DNA of 64,000 bases from Sipunculus nudus. Its lineage: Eukaryota; Annelida; Sipuncula; Golfingiida; Sipunculidae. The notes under the pieces are model-generated. The model did not search any database. It was not told the DNA's origin and was given only the letters and a program-made list of their open reading frames with translations. This document shows, one piece after another, positions 62,601 to 64,000 of this stretch; positions within the stretch are counted from its first letter, which is position 1; each line of letters opens with the position of its first letter. The translations under genes were made by a program, and so were the position numbers. Where the stretch lies: positions 28,629,339 through 28,693,338 of the forward strand of contig CM049316.1 in the NCBI GenBank assembly GCA_026874595.1. Direction: 5' to 3'.

Positions 62601-63913
62601 TTAATTTTCCCCGCTGATTTATCATACAAATGTTTTAAACTGATAAGGTAATACAAGAGAAAAGTTCATTCAACCATGTGTTGTTGTAAGGAGGAATGAT
62701 AGCCCCGCACTATTTAATTTTCGACATATTGACATAATAAGCCCATGGACAGCGAAAATTCACACTAAAACCAATATTTCTCAGCAATCCTGAAAGTTGG
62801 TGTGCTTATTGATAAGTCATATTGTTTGTTACCCAATACTTGTGGCACCTAGAGTTGCCGTTATGTAATGGCAGGCATTTACTTCCCACTGGGTATTAAA
62901 CTTGACGTGTCTCTGAAAATTCCTACTTTTCATTTCCCAGAAATGCTTGCAAAGATGAAATCAACACGTTGATCCTTGGTAACCTCGCATCTACTACAAC
63001 TTGATGTTTGCACATTTTATTGTTGTTTCAGTACCTTGAGATACTGAAGGTTGCGACAAAGCACATCAAATAAATAGTTTTAATTAATCAGAAATATTTC
63101 GAGTAATCAGAACGGCTTCTGTATCTCGAGGCTAGAGCGAAGCACTAAAAACAAGGGAGATCGTGAGTTGAAGATGATAATATTGAAGGTTCGCAACTTT
63201 GAATGTACATAAACTATGCATATATATGGTACGATAGATTCCCATTAATTCACATTATTTTTTACAAAATGTGTCATATCATTTCGAGTTTGGATTATTT
63301 GCCCTACCAAATTTGAAATTAACCTGGAACAAAATGCATGATATATTCCAATTATGAGCTAAGAAATTTCACCAGATGAGTGGGAATTCTATTGGTAGCT
63401 GGAAGTGTTGCCCTTAACGTTTTTCTATGTCAATTTCTTGCAAAAATATGCCACATCATCGACAGTTTGCCTGTTTTCCTAAGAACTTAACTTTAACCTT
63501 AATACTTTATATGAACCTTTCCTGGCCTCAAAACTATCACCACATGAAACTCCATTCTCAATTAAGATCTTAATTAAGATGGAAATGACACGTTGAATGT
63601 TTTCTATGTCACTTTTTTTTGCAAAACATGCCATATCATGGACAGTTTGCAGTTTTACCAAGAATCTGACATTGACATTAATGCATGATATGAACCTTTC
63701 CTGACCGCAGAACTATCACCAAATGAATATGTGCATTTTAAATTTAACTGAAAATAAATATGTTACAACTAAGAGACTGTACCTCCCCAGGTAAGGCGGC
63801 GAAGAGCCATGTACACTGAAGACTGGCCGGGTAGTAGTGCGGGTACCCTTTGGTAGTAAGGTTTCCTGTCGGAATTCCCGATATCAACAGCGGCTCGTCA
63901 TCAGTGCCGCACT
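32841..63913 (-). CDS. multi-CUB-domain protein, 3' part of gene (7 CUB domains, 14 exons)
   Basis: The fourteen minus-strand exons listed separately join in one frame to 828 codons and a stop. They form seven consecutive CUB domains (A to G, residues about 1-116, 118-233, 235-351, 353-468, 470-586, 588-711, 713-828) separated by a single split codon each, so there is almost no linker. CUB domains are extracellular beta-sandwich modules used for protein-protein and carbohydrate binding, as in cubilin, tolloids and DMBT1. Each domain has four cysteines: CG at the start, LxCxW, DFC and a GC before strand 6. Introns are phase 0 within and phase 1 between domains. No transmembrane segment, GPI signal or catalytic domain lies downstream of CUB G. 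The start, signal peptide and any other domains lie beyond the right edge. The orthologue and substrate cannot be told from sequence alone. Confidence 0.88.
33063..34478 (-). other. intron within CUB G, nothing recognised
   Basis: Phase-0 intron of 1,416 bp with GTAGGT donor and TAG acceptor. AT-rich; no element or repeat identified. Confidence 0.6.
34479..34609 (-). CDS. CUB G first-half exon
   Basis: 131 bp, entering in phase 1 after ccag and ending at CAG|GTAGGT, phase 0. Contains C1 (CGSPSFP), the SPNYPGNY turn and C2 in LNCGW. The usual Gly before the terminal Gln (PGQ in siblings) is Trp here (TWQ). About 70 percent identical to the CUB F first half by eye (30 of 43 residues). Confidence 0.9.
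34610..35303 (-). other. intron between CUB F and G, nothing recognised
   Basis: Phase-1 intron of 694 bp. No element identified. Confidence 0.6.
35304..35547 (-). CDS. CUB F second-half exon with extended linker
   Basis: 244 bp, phase 0 in, phase 1 out (TGGT|GTAGGT). C3 in RDFCTLNGYDYVYIYDG, C4 in LSGCYN, possible N-glycosylation at FNSS. It has eight more codons than its siblings at the 3' end (TETFSPAP region), making the only real linker in the array. The calcium-site Glu is Leu and the later Asp is Gly (SSGGV), so this domain probably does not bind calcium. A GT one codon earlier or later would break the frame. Confidence 0.86.
35695..35741. repeat. (TA)n microsatellite
   Basis: TA run of about 47 bp followed by a short TG run, just beside the foldback element. 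Confidence 0.95.
35782..37127. mobile_element. foldback-type DNA element with long subterminal inverted arms
   Basis: The outer 105 bp (35,782-35,886) are the reverse complement of 37,022-37,127 with few mismatches, starting ATGTCACAGGCCAGATC on both ends. Further inside, about 36,205-36,430 pairs with about 36,785-36,990 in inverted orientation, so most of the 1,346 bp can fold into one hairpin. The left arm contains extra tandem copies of TCTAGGCCAGTTCTAAACT with GATTGGGATCTTGACTAGG between them. A 29-bp block (TTAAGCACTTCCTATCTGCA onward) is in the same orientation in both arms, that is, inverted in one of them. No transposase ORF is present, so it is non-autonomous. It lies in the phase-1-flanked module of CUB F, ending 75 bp from the CUB F first-half exon. 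Confidence 0.8.
37203..37333 (-). CDS. CUB F first-half exon
   Basis: 131 bp, acceptor tgtttacag in phase 1, donor CAG|GTATGT in phase 0. Contains VCGSPSQP, SPNYPGNY and LNCAW. Closest in sequence to the CUB G first half, suggesting that F and G are the most recently duplicated pair. Confidence 0.9.
37690..38780 (-). pseudogene. unidentified decayed coding-like region
   Basis: On the minus strand successive frames give long open segments: 38,495-38,779 (94 codons, with ITSQSETFKYGTKPIYLERI) and 38,073-38,438 (121 codons, with LVYCPQCEVAKRG). At about 37,930-38,106 another reads LLYSADLCNWLNCDDHALRS after adjusting frame. The composition looks more protein-like than its surroundings, as for an old transposase or retrogene, but I recognise no family. 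It is not needed for the CUB reading frame. Confidence 0.2.
38771..38981. repeat. degenerate tandem duplication, period about 123 bp
   Basis: 38,771-38,856 and 38,894-38,981 align with shared words AAGGGAC, GTAG, ATTCTCGTAG and TCTAGGGTGAC/TCCAGGGTGAC. Divergence is high, so the duplication is old. Confidence 0.5.
39137..40462. mobile_element. non-autonomous DNA transposon with terminal inverted repeats
   Basis: The left end TACTGTAGATTCAGA(A)ATATTA and the right end (reverse complement TACTGTAGATTCAGATATTA) match, and similarity continues through GTGGG and TTTCGTGG for roughly 40 bp. Reading TA as the duplicated target gives ends starting CTGTAGATTC, compatible with the Tc1/mariner superfamily, but the superfamily is not proven. 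No transposase frame was found in the 1.3-kb body. Internally TTCCGAATATTGCCGA occurs twice (about 39,730 and 39,799). Confidence 0.7.
41156..41378 (-). CDS. CUB E second-half exon
   Basis: 223 bp (one codon more than the usual 220), acceptor tttgcag in phase 0, donor CAAG|GTAGTT in phase 1. HDFCLESCCDYVRLYDG carries C3 plus an extra adjacent Cys pair; C4 is in NGCWY. Possible N-glycosylation at FNMTW. The calcium triad (E, D, D) is present. Confidence 0.9.
41379..42344 (-). other. intron within CUB E, nothing recognised
   Basis: Phase-0 intron of 966 bp; T-rich runs near 41,940 only. Confidence 0.6.
42345..42475 (-). CDS. CUB E first-half exon
   Basis: 131 bp, acceptor attcacag in phase 1, donor CAG|GTAGGG in phase 0. 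Contains CGSPTAP, ASPNYPNNYP and LNCGW. Confidence 0.9.
42476..42941 (-). other. intron between CUB D and E, nothing recognised
   Basis: Phase-1 intron of 466 bp, the shortest of the array. No repeats identified. Confidence 0.6.
42942..43161 (-). CDS. CUB D second-half exon
   Basis: 220 bp, acceptor ttaacag in phase 0, donor ATTA|GTAAGT in phase 1. SDFCTESCCDAITIQDG has C3 plus an extra Cys pair as in CUB E; C4 is in HSGCSV. NVT is a possible N-glycosylation site. The calcium triad (E, D, D in NSDSS) is present. Confidence 0.9.
44682..44943 (+). pseudogene. CENP-B/pogo-type transposase N-terminus, frameshifted
   Basis: The ATG at 44,682 opens a 70-codon frame (stop 44,892-44,894) with a pipsqueak-type helix-turn-helix: LKEKVELIRKSDQKSSRELA, then IYGVGRTQVQNILKRKRDIM. 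A one-frame shift near 44,880 continues with GNDKLNDVMWQWFNKMRAQ, the start of the CENP-B-type second DNA-binding domain; similarity stops there. Tigger/pogo and jerky-like transposases begin this way and are normally 450-550 residues with a DDE domain, which is absent here. It is a truncated, frameshifted remnant inside a CUB-gene intron, opposite strand. A short domesticated protein is unlikely given the frameshift. Confidence 0.72.
45309..47735. mobile_element. possible DNA element(s) with inverted CCCTTT(T)CACAAT ends
   Basis: 45,309 onward (plus) starts GGCCCTTTCACAATCG. Read on the minus strand, the sequence from about 47,735 inward starts CAGCCCTTTTCACAATTTG. About 300 bp inside each end is unusually rich in TCGC, GTCG and GCACGA words. 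This could be one 2.4-kb element with short TIRs or two separate MITEs. No transposase was found between them; the middle holds the zinc-knuckle remnant. Target duplications are not evident. Confidence 0.4.
46270..46670 (+). pseudogene. gag/ORF1-like zinc-knuckle remnant
   Basis: In one plus frame from 46,323 the translation CYKCKSSDHRTRDS fits a CCHC zinc knuckle (C-x2-C-x4-H-x4-C) whose last Cys is replaced by Ser. SCFNCRGEP follows as the start of a second knuckle. Such paired knuckles occur in retroelement gag or LINE ORF1 proteins. The frame breaks beyond about 46,560. Sequence near 46,800-46,900 (with NYLCAAVNLTSNLDDTAKEH) may be more of the same ORF. Confidence 0.35.
48050..48098. mobile_element. 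hAT-like terminal fragment
   Basis: A poly-G run is followed, within 50 bp, by CTAGTTACGCACCTG, the reverse complement of CAGGTGCGTAACTAG. That resembles hAT termini of the CAGGGGCGTAACTAG type. Only one end is visible. It lies about 90 bp from the CUB D first-half exon. Confidence 0.4.
48185..48315 (-). CDS. CUB D first-half exon, GC splice donor
   Basis: 131 bp, acceptor ttcaag in phase 1. Contains GCGSPSSP, TSPNYPNLYP and LDCAW. The exon ends GACCAG and is followed by GCAAGT, the consensus of GC-AG introns, instead of GT. The next GT (four bases on) would shift the frame and break the invariant 131-bp length, so the GC donor is preferred. Confidence 0.87.
48492..48706. repeat. 109-bp tandem duplication
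   Basis: Two adjacent units starting TTATATTATATTTTTTATAT at 48,492 and 48,601, both containing CATATTGTA, AACAAAATCTA and TTGATATCGACCAAT. They differ at under ten percent of positions by eye. Confidence 0.85.
49642..49819. mobile_element. short TIR element (MITE-like)
   Basis: Ends CAGTGGCGGATCC and GGATCCACCCCTG form a 13-bp inverted repeat with two mismatches. CAGNG ends suggest hAT-type. Flanking 8-mers do not match, so no target duplication is supported. Confidence 0.5.
50352..50571 (-). CDS. CUB C second-half exon
   Basis: 220 bp, acceptor tttcacag in phase 0, donor CCGG|GTAGGT in phase 1. FNSFCTENTRDYLTVHEG holds C3, LSGCFD holds C4. The calcium triad (E, D, D in TSDSS) is present. 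The ATG at the exon start is internal, not a translation start. Confidence 0.9.
50806..50857. repeat. (CT)n and (TA)n microsatellite
   Basis: A CT run at 50,806-50,829, then a short spacer and a TA run. Confidence 0.85.
51506..51645. repeat. palindromic TACTCGAGTA minisatellite
   Basis: Irregular array of words such as TACTCGTACTCGAGTACT, AGTACTCAGTACTAGTACTC and TACTCATGAGTAC. The core TACTCGAGTA is a perfect palindrome and occurs about three times. Several units can form cruciforms. Confidence 0.8.
51743..51876 (-). CDS. CUB C first-half exon
   Basis: 134 bp, one codon longer than its siblings; acceptor ttctacag in phase 1, donor CAG|GTAAAC in phase 0. Contains CGHPLVPEM, LNWPNPYP and MNCVW. 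The canonical SPNYP turn is changed to SLNWP. Confidence 0.88.
51877..52729 (-). other. intron between CUB B and C, nothing recognised
   Basis: Phase-1 intron of 853 bp. No repeats identified. Confidence 0.6.
52730..52949 (-). CDS. CUB B second-half exon
   Basis: 220 bp, acceptor ttatccag in phase 0, donor CCTG|GTATTA in phase 1. FQSFCVHEDDHVAVYDG holds C3, HTGCAL holds C4. The calcium-site pattern is incomplete: the later Asp is Ser (RSSG). Confidence 0.9.
53291..53442. repeat. duplicated 66-bp block, period 86 bp
   Basis: 53,291-53,356 and 53,377-53,442 are essentially identical, from AATAATTAGAAACAATG to ACTGACAATACATGT, separated by 20 unrelated bases. Confidence 0.92.
53550..53636. repeat. 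(TA)n microsatellite, interrupted
   Basis: TA runs broken by GG and TTGAA, ending exactly at the left inverted arm of the Penelope-like element. Confidence 0.9.
53636..56730 (+). mobile_element. Penelope-like element with inverted and direct terminal repeats
   Basis: The body (from about 53,985) encodes, with frameshifts and stops, the Penelope RT blocks. These are KSDKTTNIYSMPKEYYNK (about 54,480), KFDIVDFYLSITDDLLMKAL (about 54,735), FDVTMSSFDGTEVCEIVGLY (about 54,910) and RKPNNDPLYIHAQSNHPPAI (about 55,195). The 3' frame at 55,543-55,881 has the Cys-rich linker CSCLKNECPMNGQC and a GIY-YIG endonuclease pattern: VYKATV, YYIGCTEGDFKTRY, SF, LSKHIW. Then KCDLCLSEKVLI and CRHENKF follow. The left 53,636-53,937 is the reverse complement of 56,402-56,678. 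Separately, 53,985-54,050 repeats directly at 56,663-56,730. This mix of inverted and direct terminal copies is typical of Penelope. The element is inactive. Confidence 0.87.
58060..58235. mobile_element. pogo/Tigger-type MITE-like repeat, copy 1
   Basis: Starts TACAGTGAAGCCTCGAAATT and ends GTGGTCGTTTGGCGAGGTTT; the ends are roughly inverted (AAGCCTCG...ACGACC against GGTCGTT...CGAGGTTT). CAGTnnAACCTCG ends after a TA are the pogo/Tigger style. No coding capacity. Confidence 0.55.
59030..59205. mobile_element. pogo/Tigger-type MITE-like repeat, copy 2
   Basis: Direct repeat of 58,060-58,235 with shared words GCCTCGAAA, GATAAAG, GTCGCATTT, GCGAGGTCTGAT/GCGCGGTCTGAT, GGTCGCTAA and GAGGTTTTAATG. 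It ends about 35 bp from the CUB B first-half exon. Confidence 0.55.
59240..59370 (-). CDS. CUB B first-half exon
   Basis: 131 bp, acceptor ctttcttcag in phase 1, donor GAG|GTATTG in phase 0. Contains CGNSLEP, INYPGPYP and LDCNW. Confidence 0.9.
59371..60199 (-). other. intron between CUB A and B, nothing recognised
   Basis: Phase-1 intron of 829 bp. No repeats identified. Confidence 0.6.
60200..60419 (-). CDS. CUB A second-half exon
   Basis: 220 bp, acceptor ttttttag in phase 0, donor CCAC|GTAAGT in phase 1. FNDFCTEPGHMFRAYDG holds C3, HSGCLV holds C4. The usual YDY Asp of the calcium site is missing (HMF), while the Glu and later Asp (STDGS) remain. Confidence 0.9.
60690..61310 (+). repeat. 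degenerate tandem array, unit about 150 bp
   Basis: Three to four diverged units. Recurrent words are ATGATATGGC, AACATAGAAA/ACATAGAAAC, GATGCCC/AATGCCC, GGTGATAA, AAAAGGTA, CATGCAT or GTGCATC, and TCAAGGTCA (about 60,828, 61,109 and 61,265). Confidence 0.6.
63230..63730 (-). repeat. same repeat family, inverted array
   Basis: On the minus strand two good units and one poor one repeat CATTTGGTGATAGTTCTG, CAGGAAAGGTTCATAT, CATGCATTAATGTCA, CATGATATGGCAT and GTGACATAGAAAA with a period near 178 bp. The words match the array at 60,690-61,310. Confidence 0.65.
63783..63913 (-). CDS. CUB A first-half exon (first exon of the gene seen)
   Basis: 131 bp, acceptor gatgtcag in phase 1 (the codon is completed by a base from an exon beyond the window), donor GAG|GTACAG in phase 0. 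Contains CGTDDEPLL, KGYPHYYP and LQCTW; C1 and C2 are separated by 31 residues, as in CUB B. The ATG about 37 bases upstream of the exon is intronic, not a start. Confidence 0.88.
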
Positions 63914-64000
63914 CTGACATCACAAAATGTATAAACGTGTCCAACATCATTACATGTAACAGAGAATATCTTACAAAAATTAAAGTAGAAAATCGTTTTC
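63914..64000 (-). other. intron upstream of CUB A, cut by the window edge
   Basis: AT-rich sequence without a feature; the preceding exon lies outside. Confidence 0.5.

Larger units (their letters stand above)
60420..63782 (-). other. intron within CUB A
   Basis: Phase-0 intron of 3.4 kb, GTACAG donor. It contains two arrays of one repeat family in opposite orientation (60,690 and 63,230) and a poly-G run at about 61,973. Nothing else was recognised. Confidence 0.65.

Noticed and set aside
1-64000. CRISPR arrays, operons, rRNA genes or integrated virus
   Set aside because: No regularly spaced palindromic direct repeats, no rRNA-like conserved blocks, no viral structural or polymerase genes; the reverse transcriptases present belong to Penelope-like and L1/Tx1-type elements.

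Overview
The window is eukaryotic genomic DNA from an invertebrate. The protein-coding content is short exons with introns, the base composition is AT-rich, there are more than ten long (TA)n microsatellites, and the spacer holds decayed Penelope-like, L1/Tx1-type, SINE and DNA-transposon remnants. Repeats carrying TCAAGGTCA words and the arrays of secreted CUB domains would fit a marine mollusc, perhaps a bivalve. That is inference; nothing here fixes the species.

Right half, 32,841-63,913, minus strand: the 3' part of a multi-CUB-domain gene. Fourteen exons encode 828 residues arranged as seven CUB domains (A to G). Each domain is built from two exons: a first half of 131 bp (once 134) carrying cysteines C1 and C2, and a second half of about 220 bp carrying C3 and C4. 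The intron inside each domain is phase 0 and the introns between domains are phase 1, so every two-exon pair is a symmetric 1-1 module. All fourteen exons join in one frame to a stop codon at 32,841-32,843. The 5' end lies beyond the right edge.

Left edge, 1-942, minus strand: a signal-peptide exon (834-942) with a phase-1 GTGAGT donor, then the start of another CUB first-half exon (1-51). This looks like the 5' end of a second CUB gene, head-to-tail with the first and about 32 kb downstream of it.

Between the genes (about 1-32.8 kb): a partial Penelope-like element (about 1.5-2.4 kb), a possible decayed zinc-finger-like ORF (4.1 kb), a two-copy dispersed repeat (10.7 and 13.6 kb), a tRNA-derived SINE with a truncated sister (13.8 and 16.0 kb), a decayed L1/Tx1-type LINE (19.5-22.7 kb), and microsatellites. 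No complete host gene was recognised there.

Inside the introns of the right-hand gene: a 1.35-kb foldback element (35.8-37.1 kb), a 1.33-kb element with inverted ends (39.1-40.5 kb), a broken CENP-B/pogo-type transposase start (44.7 kb), a zinc-knuckle remnant (46.3 kb), small TIR elements, a second Penelope-like element with inverted and direct terminal repeats (53.6-56.7 kb), two pogo-type MITE-like copies (58.1 and 59.0 kb), and a repeat-unit family found in both orientations (60.7-61.3 and 63.2-63.7 kb). No rRNA, intact tRNA, CRISPR array, bacterial gene or recognisable virus was seen.
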